NCBI GenBank assembly: GCA_031278575.1
Contig: JAITKD010000216.1
Location: forward strand, 1-11,759
Reading direction: 5' to 3'
From: Spirochaetaceae bacterium
GTDB taxonomy: Bacteria > Spirochaetota > Spirochaetia > Treponematales > Breznakiellaceae
DNA: 11,759 bases
The notes under the pieces: generated by a model
The model's input: only the letters and a program-made list of their open reading frames with translations
Told to the model about the DNA's origin: nothing
Database searches by the model: none
Shown here: positions 6,033 to 11,759 of the stretch, piece after piece
How the letters are laid out: each line of letters starts with the position of its first letter
Numbering within the stretch: the stretch's first letter is position 1
Position numbers and translations under genes: made by a program

Positions 6033-7781
6033 TTATTTTAAATACAGGGGCCGTTCTTCGTATTTGGTATGGAGCAGATCATGGGCCTTATGACCGGTGG
6101 GTTCCCCCAGAAATTCATCATAAACCTGTTTGATATTGGGGTTCTGATGGGAACAGCGGTAGGGTGATATCTGGTCATCCTGATAGAGCCCCGCGATGCG
6201 TTTGGAACGGATCTCGTCGGTACAGCCGTAGGGTTGTCCTCCCCCGCCGATACAGCCCCCCCGGCAGGCCATAACCTCCACAAAGTGGTAGGGGGGTTCC
6301 CGTCCCGCATCCCGGGCGGCCCGGATCCGGTCCAGAACCGCGGCGATATTACCCATTTGGTGGGCCGCGGCGATACGGATCTTGGTGCCGTTCTGGAAAT
6401 CCACCTCCGCTTCCTTGACCCCCTCAAGGCCCCGGACGGGGAGGAAATTGACGTCCCCCAATTCTTTTTTGGTTACCAGGAAATAGGCGCTCCGCACCGC
6501 GGCCTCCATAACCCCCCCGGTAACCCCGAAGATGGTACCCGCCCCGGTATAGGGGCCCAGGGGGTTATCCGCTTCCTCATCCTCAAGTTTGAGGATCTCA
6601 ATCCCCGCTTGTTTGATCATCCGGGCCAATTCCCGGGTAGTGATGGAAATATCCACGTCATCCCCGTGGCCGGCGGAACGCATATCCTGGTTCCGCTTGG
6701 TTTCCCATTTTTTAGCGGTACAGGGCATGACCGAAACGGAGAATATCTTATCCGGGTCTATTCCGGCTTTTCCCGCCCAATAGGTCTTGATCATGGCCCC
6801 CATCATCTGCTGGGGGGATTTGGCGGTGGAAAAATTCGGTATTATGTCGGTATAATATTTTTCCATATAGTCAACCCAAGCGGGACAGCAGCTGGTGATG
6901 AGGGGAATGTCCCCCCTCTGGGTGAGCCGTTTCACCAGTTCCGTCCCCTCTTCCATGATGGTGAGGTCCGCGGAAAAATTGGTGTCGAAAACGGTCTTGA
7001 ACCCAAGACGCCTCAGGGCGGCGTAGATCTTTTTGGTTATCAGCGCCCCCGGTTCCAGGCCGAATTCCTCCGCCAGGGCAACCCGGACCGCCGGGGCAAT
7101 CTGAACCACCGGATGGACATCGGCGTTTTGCAGGGCGGCCCATACCCGGATGGTATCGTCCCGTTCGTAGATAGCCCCCACGGGACAATGGGCGGCGCAC
7201 TGGCCGCACTTGATACAGGGGCTTTCCCCCAGGGGGGTGTCCGCCGCGGAGGCTATCCTGCCCTTGATGCCCCGGCCGAGGAATTCCAGGGCCCAGACAT
7301 TCTGCATCTCCTGGCAGACCTTGACGCAGCGGCCGCAGCGGATACATTTTTCGGGGTTGAGTATGATGGCCGGATTGGAATCATCAATGGACAGGTTGTT
7401 GGATATCTTCCGATAGGGAACTTGCCGGATACCGAATTCCGCCGCCAGGGTCTGGAGCTCGCAATTACCGTTTCGGGGACACTGGAGACAGTCGTTGGGA
7501 TGATTGGACAGGATCAGTTCCACCACGGTACGCCGTACCGCGATGATCTCCGTATCATGGGTAATGATACTCATGTTTTCCGTCACCGGGGTGGTACAGG
7601 CCCGGACCATCTTGGGGGAACCCTCCATGCGGACAATGCAGATGCCGCAGGACGCCCAGGGAGGGAGGTCCGGATTATAACAAAGGGTGGGGATCTTAAT
7701 ATTGATCTTCTTGGCCGCATTGAGGATAGTGGTCCCCTCCTCCACCTCCAGGGGAATACCGTTTATTTTCAGGTTGATCAT
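6033..7781 (-). CDS. hydA: [FeFe] hydrogenase catalytic subunit of the NAD/ferredoxin-linked (group A3-type) complex
   Basis: A 582-residue cytoplasmic subunit that forms or splits H2 at the H-cluster. From the N-terminus: a [2Fe-2S] domain (C34, C45, C48, C62); a His-Cys3 [4Fe-4S] site (H94, C98, C101, C107); two [4Fe-4S] sites, CIRCGRCVKVC (146-156) and CIKCGQCAAHC (189-199); then the H-cluster motifs TSCCPAW (296-302), MPCTAKKWE (352-360) and MACRGGCIGGGGQP (504-517). The expected H-cluster ligands are C299, C354, C506 and C510, and C298 is the likely proton-relay cysteine. The tail HKAHDLLHTKY (564-574) is the family's small-subunit-like end. All ligands are intact. The ATG at 7781 is chosen because AAGGAG lies just upstream and the ferredoxin domain begins there. 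It is 10 nt after hydB, so the two are cotranscribed. Activity needs HydE/F/G maturases encoded elsewhere. Confidence 0.96.
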   Translation of the reverse strand: MINLKINGIPLEVEEGTTILNAAKKINIKIPTLCYNPDLPPWASCGICIVRMEGSPKMVRACTTPVTENMSIITHDTEIIAVRRTVVELILSNHPNDCLQCPRNGNCELQTLAAEFGIRQVPYRKISNNLSIDDSNPAIILNPEKCIRCGRCVKVCQEMQNVWALEFLGRGIKGRIASAADTPLGESPCIKCGQCAAHCPVGAIYERDDTIRVWAALQNADVHPVVQIAPAVRVALAEEFGLEPGALITKKIYAALRRLGFKTVFDTNFSADLTIMEEGTELVKRLTQRGDIPLITSCCPAWVDYMEKYYTDIIPNFSTAKSPQQMMGAMIKTYWAGKAGIDPDKIFSVSVMPCTAKKWETKRNQDMRSAGHGDDVDISITTRELARMIKQAGIEILKLEDEEADNPLGPYTGAGTIFGVTGGVMEAAVRSAYFLVTKKELGDVNFLPVRGLEGVKEAEVDFQNGTKIRIAAAHQMGNIAAVLDRIRAARDAGREPPYHFVEVMACRGGCIGGGGQPYGCTDEIRSKRIAGLYQDDQISPYRCSHQNPNIKQVYDEFLGEPTGHKAHDLLHTKYEERPLYLK

Positions 7782-7791
7782 TGCTTCTCCT

Positions 7792-9576
7792 TTACTTCTT
7801 GTTAACCGCGCCGAATTTGCAGTTCTTAAAACACTCACCGCATTTAATACACTTGGACTGATCGATGGTGTGAGGCTGCCGTTTCTCTCCGGTGATACAA
7901 TTTACGGGACAACGCCGGGCGCAGAGCCCGCATCCGATACACTTTTCCGGGTTGATATCAAAGATCACGAGGTGTTTACACTTACCGGACCGGCACTTCT
8001 TGTCCCGGATGTGTTCCCGGTATTCCTCCCGGAAATTCTTTACCGTGGACAGGGTGGGATTTGCCGCGGTACCGCCGAGCATACAGAGGGAAGCCTTGGT
8101 CATGGCCTTTCCGATACTTTCAAGTTTATCCAGGTCTTGCTCTTCGCCGTTACCCCGGGCGATTTTTTCCAGAATATTGAGGATCTGGGTGGTGCCGATC
8201 CGGCAGGGAGAACACTTACCGCAGGATTCATCCACACAAAAATCCATGTAAAACCGGGCAACGTCCACCACACAGTCGTCCTCGTCCATGACGATCATAC
8301 CCCCGGAGCCCATCATGGAACCCATGGCGGTAAGGCTTTCATAGTCGATAGGGGTATCCAGGGCCTTTTCGGTGAGGATCCCCCCGGAGGGGCCGCCGGT
8401 TTGGACCCCCTTGAATTTTTTCTGATTTTTGATACCGCCGCCGATTTCAAAGATAATTTCCCGGAGGGTGGTCCCCATGGGAACTTCCACCAGCCCCGAA
8501 TTCTGAACCTTCCCGGTCAGGGCGAAAACTTTGGTGCCCTTGGACTTCTCCGTACCGATGGCGGCAAGCCAGTCGCCGCCCCGGGTCATCACCACCGGGA
8601 TATTGGCCAGGGTCTCCACGTTGTTGATCACCGTGGGCTTGGCCCAGAGGCCCTGGACCGCCGGGAAGGGGGGTTTAGGAACGGGCATACCCCGCTGTCC
8701 CTCCAGGGACTTGATCAGGGCCGTTTCCTCCCCGCAGACAAACGCCCCGGCCCCGAGGCGGATCTCAATATCAAAATCAAATCCGGAACCCAGGATGTCC
8801 TTGCCCAAAAGGCCGTAATTCTTGGCTTGTTCCAGGGCTATCTGAAGCCGCTTGATGGCCAGGGGATATTCCGCCCGGATATACACATACCCCTGGTGGG
8901 CGCCGATGGTTTTACCGCAGATGGTCATGGCCTCAATGATCGAATGGGGATCCCCTTCGATGGTGGACCGGTCCATATACGCGCCGGGATCCCCTTCGTC
9001 GGCGTTACAGACCACGTATTTGACCTCCCCCGGAACCTTACGGGTCAGATCCCATTTAAGCCAGGTGGGGAACCCCGCGCCGCCCCGGCCCCGGAGCCCG
9101 GATTTTTTAAGCTCCTCAATCACTTCTTCGGCTTTTAAATCGAAGAGGGCCTTTTCAAGACCGATATACCCTTCCCGGGCTATGTATTCGTCGATGTTTT
9201 CCGGATTAATGGCTCCGCAGTTTCTGAGGACCACCCGGACCTGTTTCTGGTAAAACTCGATATCCTCCACGGCGGCGGAACTTTTTTTCTCGGTTTTGTA
9301 TAAGAGCCGGGGCACTTCCCGGCCTTTGACAATCTGTTCCGCGATGATCTCCGGGGCGTCTTCGGGCTTGACTTCCACATAAAAGGAATCTTCCGGAAGC
9401 ACCTTGACGATGGGGCCCTTCTCGCAGAACCCAAAACAGCCGGTTTTAACTATCTGTACCTGATCCGCAACTCCCTGCTTTTCCGCCTCCGCCAAGAGCC
9501 GTTCGTATATCTCGATGCCCTTGTTGGACTCACAGGCGGTTCCGCCGCAGGTAAGGATGTAATGATTATACGCCAT
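7792..9576 (-). CDS. hydB: NADH-binding flavin subunit of the bifurcating hydrogenase (NuoF-like)
   Basis: A 594-residue NuoF homologue with extra domains at both ends. Residues 1-90 are a thioredoxin-like [2Fe-2S] domain (C10, C15, C47, C51). The NuoF core follows: GLRGRGGAGFP (160-170), NADEGDPGAYMDR (191-203) and GAGAFVCGEETAL (275-287) form the FMN/NAD(H) sites. ESCGKCSPCR (450-459) plus C498 bind a [4Fe-4S] cluster. The C-terminus carries two more [4Fe-4S] motifs, CIGCGLCARRC (546-556) and CIKCGECFKNC (576-586). This architecture is that of HydB/HndC, where the flavin joins electrons from HydA to NAD and ferredoxin. A Cys-x4-Cys-x-His group (C528, C533, H535) precedes the C-terminal clusters and could be the zinc hinge known in related enzymes. 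AAGGGG precedes the ATG. It lies 11 nt after the small upstream gene. Confidence 0.96.
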   Translation of the reverse strand: MAYNHYILTCGGTACESNKGIEIYERLLAEAEKQGVADQVQIVKTGCFGFCEKGPIVKVLPEDSFYVEVKPEDAPEIIAEQIVKGREVPRLLYKTEKKSSAAVEDIEFYQKQVRVVLRNCGAINPENIDEYIAREGYIGLEKALFDLKAEEVIEELKKSGLRGRGGAGFPTWLKWDLTRKVPGEVKYVVCNADEGDPGAYMDRSTIEGDPHSIIEAMTICGKTIGAHQGYVYIRAEYPLAIKRLQIALEQAKNYGLLGKDILGSGFDFDIEIRLGAGAFVCGEETALIKSLEGQRGMPVPKPPFPAVQGLWAKPTVINNVETLANIPVVMTRGGDWLAAIGTEKSKGTKVFALTGKVQNSGLVEVPMGTTLREIIFEIGGGIKNQKKFKGVQTGGPSGGILTEKALDTPIDYESLTAMGSMMGSGGMIVMDEDDCVVDVARFYMDFCVDESCGKCSPCRIGTTQILNILEKIARGNGEEQDLDKLESIGKAMTKASLCMLGGTAANPTLSTVKNFREEYREHIRDKKCRSGKCKHLVIFDINPEKCIGCGLCARRCPVNCITGEKRQPHTIDQSKCIKCGECFKNCKFGAVNKK

Positions 9577-9587
9577 GTGTTTCCCCT

Positions 9588-9977
9588 TTACCGAACACCC
9601 GCCGGGGTTTGATTCAGGATGTGGGCATCCAGGAGTTCCCGGCCGATAATATGTTTTTTTACGATTTCCCCCGCGACTTTAGCATCCACCGTACCGTAGG
9701 TAACGACGGGCATCCCGGGAACCACCACTTCCACGGTAGGTTCCGAACTGCAAAGCCCCATACAGCCGCCCTGGCGGATCAACACCGTGTCCACCAGATT
9801 TTCCCCATCCACGGCTTTAATAAACGCATCCAGGGTGTTTTTCGCCCCCGCGGCAATCCCGCAGGTTCCCATAGCCACGATGATCTGAATGTCCTTCCCG
9901 GCACTTTCCCGCCTTCTCAGGTCATTTTTCTTGGAATTCCTCAGCTGACGCAGCTGCTCCAAGCTCAACTTTGCCAT
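9588..9977 (-). CDS. Thioredoxin-like ferredoxin-related protein of the hydrogenase operon (HndB/HydD-like)
   Basis: A 129-residue soluble protein with a helical N-terminus (1-28) and a thioredoxin-like fold of the NuoE C-terminal type: IIVAMGTCGIAAGA (32-45), then GGCMGLCSSEP (70-80). Only three cysteines exist (C39, C72, C76), one fewer than needed for an all-cysteine [2Fe-2S] cluster, so it may carry no cluster or a non-standard one. Its place between the ATPase gene and hydB matches HndB of Desulfovibrio and HydD of Acetobacterium, where the role is unsettled. The ATG at 9977 is preferred over one at 9983 because GAGGAG lies 7 nt before the former and only about 1 nt before the latter. 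The start overlaps the upstream gene by 56 nt. Confidence 0.88.
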   Translation of the reverse strand: MAKLSLEQLRQLRNSKKNDLRRRESAGKDIQIIVAMGTCGIAAGAKNTLDAFIKAVDGENLVDTVLIRQGGCMGLCSSEPTVEVVVPGMPVVTYGTVDAKVAGEIVKKHIIGRELLDAHILNQTPAGVR

Positions 9978-10542
9978 AATCATACTCCTCTCTCTTTTCG
10001 TCTTCTTCCACTGATTTAAGATACCGATCCAATAAAATCAAGGATGTCGCATCTTCCAGATTCCCCAAGGCCTCCCGGAGCTCCGATTTACTCGTTTTAT
10101 AGGATAATTCCTCCAGCCCCTGCCGGCGAAACCGGCGGATACCTATTTCTTCAGGACCGGCAAATAACATCACCGTCCTCAACATACCCGAAATATCCCC
10201 CACCGGGGGCGTATCCGGCATGGTCAGGTCGAACCATGCCGTTACCGTGGTTCCGGCGCCTTTTTCTGAATGTAAATCATATCCCCCCCCGGATTGTAAC
10301 GCGGTCTGAATGAGAAAGGGGATGCCTAATCCTACCTTTCTGTGGGGATGCTTCTTTCCGTCACTCACAAAAGGATCAATAGCCCATTCTAATTCGTGCT
10401 TATTCATTCCCCGGCCGTTATCTTTAAGGATAAACCGGAATTCCTTATCCGTTTCCCGGATTTCCAATTCCACCACGGATGCCCCCGATTCAACCGCGTT
10501 TTGGGTAATGTCAATAACGAGGTCACTGAGGGTGAAGTACAT
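9922..10542 (-). CDS. GHKL-type ATPase-domain protein in the hydrogenase operon
   Basis: A 206-residue soluble protein that is mostly a single histidine-kinase-like ATPase domain: N box LVIDITQNAVES (8-19, Asn15), G1 box DNGRGM (41-46), G2 box GLGIPF (71-76), and a GAGTTV loop (95-100). It has no dimerisation/phospho-His domain and no membrane segment, so it is not a complete sensor kinase. Residues about 110-206 are a less recognisable tail. Similar genes sit in the hydrogenase clusters of acetogens such as Acetobacterium woodii. ATP binding is likely; what it acts on is unknown. A regulator akin to anti-sigma factors or an assembly helper are both possible. GGAGGA lies 10 nt before the ATG at 10542 and 7 nt before a GTG at 10545; either could start it. 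Its last 56 nt overlap the next gene in another frame. Confidence 0.87.
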   Translation of the reverse strand: MYFTLSDLVIDITQNAVESGASVVELEIRETDKEFRFILKDNGRGMNKHELEWAIDPFVSDGKKHPHRKVGLGIPFLIQTALQSGGGYDLHSEKGAGTTVTAWFDLTMPDTPPVGDISGMLRTVMLFAGPEEIGIRRFRRQGLEELSYKTSKSELREALGNLEDATSLILLDRYLKSVEEDEKREEYDYGKVELGAAASAEEFQEK

Positions 10543-10604
10543 CACAAAAAAATCCTCCGGCTTCTCGGTGAAAAATACGCCGTAAAATAGATTTTCGTTA
10601 AAGT

Positions 10605-10640
10605 AGCACCGATTTATTCTCGATTGAATAAATCAGTGCT
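10605..10640 (-). repeat. Strong intercistronic hairpin between hydC and the ATPase gene
   Basis: The arms 10605-10619 and 10626-10640 form a 15-bp stem with a 6-nt loop. The sole imperfection is a C-A mismatch on plus that becomes G-U on the minus transcript. It starts 3 nt after the hydC stop. The following minus sequence (TACTTTAACG) has no T tract, so it is more likely an RNA processing or stability element than a terminator. Confidence 0.65.
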
Positions 10641-10643
10641 TCC

Positions 10644-11156
10644 TTAGCTATTTTGATATTTGGCGATTATTTCCGGAAGCTGTTCCTTGCTGAGTTTACC
10701 GTAGGTATCACCCCCCACGGTAATAACCGGGGCAAGACCGCAACAGCCCACACAACGGACGGGATCGATGGAAAAAAGCCCGTCTTCGGTTACCCCCCCC
10801 TCCCCTATGCCGAGGATGTTCCGGGCCTCTTCAATAAGATCCTGACCGCCCTTGAGGTAACAGGCGGTTCCCAGGCAAACGGAGATCTTGTATTTCCCGG
10901 GCTTGGTAGTCTTGAAAAAGTGATAAAAAGTGATAACCCCGTAGATCCGCGCCAGGGGAATCCCCGTAATTTTTGAAAGTTTTTCCGCCGCGGCCCGGGA
11001 AATATACCCAAAGGTTTCCTGGGTTTTATGCAGGATCATGATGAGACTGCCTGGTTTTACCCTCCATTCATCAATAAATGCCAATAATTCCTGGGGAAAA
11101 TCAATATTCCCCTGAACATCCGCATCCCGAGTCAGCGTTGCTTCAGCTACCGCCAT
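10644..11156 (-). CDS. hydC: NuoE-like [2Fe-2S] subunit of the bifurcating hydrogenase
   Basis: A 170-residue NuoE homologue. Residues about 15-85 are the helical bundle, holding TFGYISRAAAEKLSKITGIP (48-67) and the conserved IYGVITFYHFF (71-81). The thioredoxin-like half binds one [2Fe-2S] cluster through C94-x4-C99 (VCLGTACYLKG) and C135-x3-C139 (RCVGCCGLAPV). It is full length for the family. In the HydABC complex it contacts HydB next to the flavin and completes the NADH-linked electron path. The ATG at 11156 is preceded by a G-rich stretch (GGGGG, about 7 nt upstream), a weak ribosome site. It is the first gene of the operon; a candidate promoter lies 50-80 bp upstream and a stable hairpin follows its stop. 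Confidence 0.95.
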   Translation of the reverse strand: MAVAEATLTRDADVQGNIDFPQELLAFIDEWRVKPGSLIMILHKTQETFGYISRAAAEKLSKITGIPLARIYGVITFYHFFKTTKPGKYKISVCLGTACYLKGGQDLIEEARNILGIGEGGVTEDGLFSIDPVRCVGCCGLAPVITVGGDTYGKLSKEQLPEIIAKYQNS

Positions 11157-11207
11157 GGATACCCCCGTTTAATATAGATAAAAATTTATCATAAATCGAC
11201 TACTTAT

Positions 11208-11236
11208 ATTTTAATACTATTAAAGGAATTAGGCAA
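11208..11236 (-). promoter_or_regulatory. Candidate sigma-70-type promoter of the hydrogenase operon
   Basis: On the minus strand TTGCCT (11236-11231) and TAAAAT (11213-11208, five of six matches to TATAAT) are spaced by exactly 17 bp. Transcription would start near 11201, giving a leader of about 45 nt before hydC. A-rich sequence upstream (about 11240-11270) could act as an UP element. The AT-rich context raises the chance of a fortuitous match. Confidence 0.55.
11211..11223. promoter_or_regulatory. Perfect 13-bp palindrome overlapping the -10 box (possible operator)
   Basis: TTAATACTATTAA (11211-11223) is a perfect odd palindrome covering half of the predicted -10 element and part of the spacer, a classic position for a repressor site. 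A second dyad, GATAAA-AA-TTTATC (11177-11190), lies in the predicted leader. Which regulator would bind is unknown. Confidence 0.4.
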
Positions 11237-11449
11237 GACATTAAATATTAACTTTTTTATCTATAAATATTTATTTATTGTTAGAGGAGACTTACTTTAA
11301 AATTTTCCCCTAAAGAAACGGCGGAACAAGCGCTAAACTTGACCCACCATTCAAGTTTTACCTGTTTTAGGACAGACCTTTCCCCGGGGAGTTTTCGGTT
11401 TGGGGTGAAAAAGAAGGTTGATACGGAACTCAGGACGGATTGATGCCGC
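11237..11449. other. Non-coding stretch between the hydrogenase promoter and the transposase gene
   Basis: I see no convincing gene. It contains an 8-bp inverted repeat, AAACTTGA (11335-11342) with TCAAGTTT (11351-11358), loop 8 nt and no T tract on either side, which may mark an element boundary or the 3' end of the transposase transcript. The part nearest the promoter is very AT-rich. Confidence 0.4.
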
Positions 11450-11759
11450 TTATCCGGGCGCCGGAACGGCGGGATGTGGGAATATGAGGAGAAAAGCGGT
11501 TTGGATTGCCGTTTCCCCATACGGGGGTCTGACCCCGATGTCCGTATACCAGGCTTTGCCCCCGGAATTCGATGCCCCACTCCACTCCCCCAACGCCGTT
11601 ATCTCCCCCTCAGCCGTCTCCCCCTCCACTATCCGCGACCCGTACCGGTCCCCCCAGATATGCCCGATCCGGCCGTCCAGGCGGTTGTACCGCTGGGCGA
11701 ACACCTGTTTCAGCCACTGCATGATAGCCGGAAGTTCCAGCCCGTCCGCGGGCTTGATA
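11450..11759 (-). CDS. REP-associated tyrosine transposase-like (RAYT / Y1) protein, 5' end off window
   Basis: The frame is open to the window edge. The visible part (102 codons) begins IKPADGLELPAIMQWLK, then holds the conserved FAQRYNRLDGRIGHIWGDRY block and GSRIVEGE. This is the signature of the C-terminal half of TnpA-like RAYT proteins, which cut single-stranded DNA at REP palindromes. The N-terminal HUH metal motif would lie beyond the window. After EGE the sequence turns into a low-complexity tail ending HPAVPAPG, and the YI-x-x-NPVRAG block seen in many family members is absent. It is either a variant subfamily or a degenerate copy. It points the same way as the hydrogenase operon but is probably not cotranscribed, given the promoter between them. 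Confidence 0.75.
   Translation of the reverse strand, partial: IKPADGLELPAIMQWLKQVFAQRYNRLDGRIGHIWGDRYGSRIVEGETAEGEITALGEWSGASNSGGKAWYTDIGVRPPYGETAIQTAFLLIFPHPAVPAPG
11524..11536. repeat. GGGGTCTGACCCC palindrome within the transposase gene
   Basis: A 13-mer with perfect 6-bp arms (GGGGTC, GACCCC) around one base. It encodes part of the GVRPP stretch in the transposase tail. Its reverse complement differs by one base from the motif at 140-152, which is why it is listed as a possible REP-like unit. Confidence 0.35.

Noticed and set aside
6234..7805. Long plus-strand open frame of about 523 codons opposite hydA
   Set aside because: It lies wholly antisense to a gene with every family motif intact. 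Its product is rich in Gly, His, Pro and Asp with no recognisable domain. It arises from the codon bias of hydA.
7782..7838. A 19-residue N-terminal extension of HydA
   Set aside because: It would overlap the end of hydB and adds a sequence not seen in HydA. The ATG at 7781 has a good ribosome site and starts exactly at the ferredoxin domain.
7687..9138. Long plus-strand open frame of about 483 codons opposite hydB
   Set aside because: Antisense shadow of hydB with biased composition, no ribosome site and no family resemblance.
11281..11580. Minus-strand open frame of about 99 codons beyond and overlapping the transposase gene
   Set aside because: It overlaps the better-supported transposase frame, has no conserved motif or ribosome site that I can see, and spans an inverted repeat.
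1..11759. CRISPR array, tRNA or rRNA genes
   Set aside because: No regularly spaced direct repeats, tRNA-like cloverleaf or rRNA sequence was recognised on reading through. A covariance-model scan would be needed to exclude small RNAs.

Overview
The window reads as part of a Treponema-like anaerobic spirochaete genome, most like the termite-gut treponemes. This is inferred from the gene content: a multi-subunit NAD-linked [FeFe] hydrogenase, a CHASE2/cyclase-like receptor, a DUF4398-type lipoprotein, and a transposase of the REP-associated (RAYT) kind. It also fits the moderate-GC coding sequence with AT-rich gaps. The species cannot be fixed from the sequence alone.

Layout. (1) 1-273: leader with a possible terminator of an off-window gene and several inverted repeats. 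(2) 274-2217, plus strand: an IscR-type Rrf2 regulator carrying all four likely [2Fe-2S] ligands, followed with no gap by a 500-residue membrane protein with winged-helix-like repeats. I recognise that protein as resembling a cyanobacterial/plastid family. (3) 2218-2757: AT-rich convergent gap with one doubtful small ORF, a minus-strand terminator and a second hairpin. (4) 2758-5064, minus: a CHASE2 receptor whose C-terminal nucleotide-cyclase-like domain has lost catalytic residues. (5) 5065-5295: divergent regulatory gap. (6) 5296-5880, plus: helical lipoprotein. (7) 6033-11156, minus: a five-gene hydrogenase operon in the order hydC, GHKL ATPase, HndB/HydD-like small protein, hydB, hydA, with a candidate promoter at its head and a candidate terminator at its end. 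(8) 11157-11449: promoter region and a non-coding stretch. (9) 11450-11759, minus: 3' part of a RAYT-type transposase running off the window.

How it works together. HydC, HydB and HydA carry the cofactor motifs of the trimeric electron-bifurcating or electron-confurcating hydrogenase. This enzyme couples H2 to both NAD(H) and ferredoxin. The two extra genes inside the operon match the expanded clusters known in Acetobacterium woodii (HydD and an ATPase-like protein) and Desulfovibrio (HndABCD). Their roles are unclear. No hydrogenase maturase gene (the radical-SAM HydE and HydG, or HydF) is visible here. The IscR-like regulator at the left could sense Fe-S status. Any link to the Fe-S-rich hydrogenase operon is inference only.

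I do not see a wholly new system. The least-explained items are the IscR-type/membrane winged-helix pair, the ATPase and three-cysteine protein inside the hydrogenase operon, and the regulatory hairpins and palindromes around that operon.
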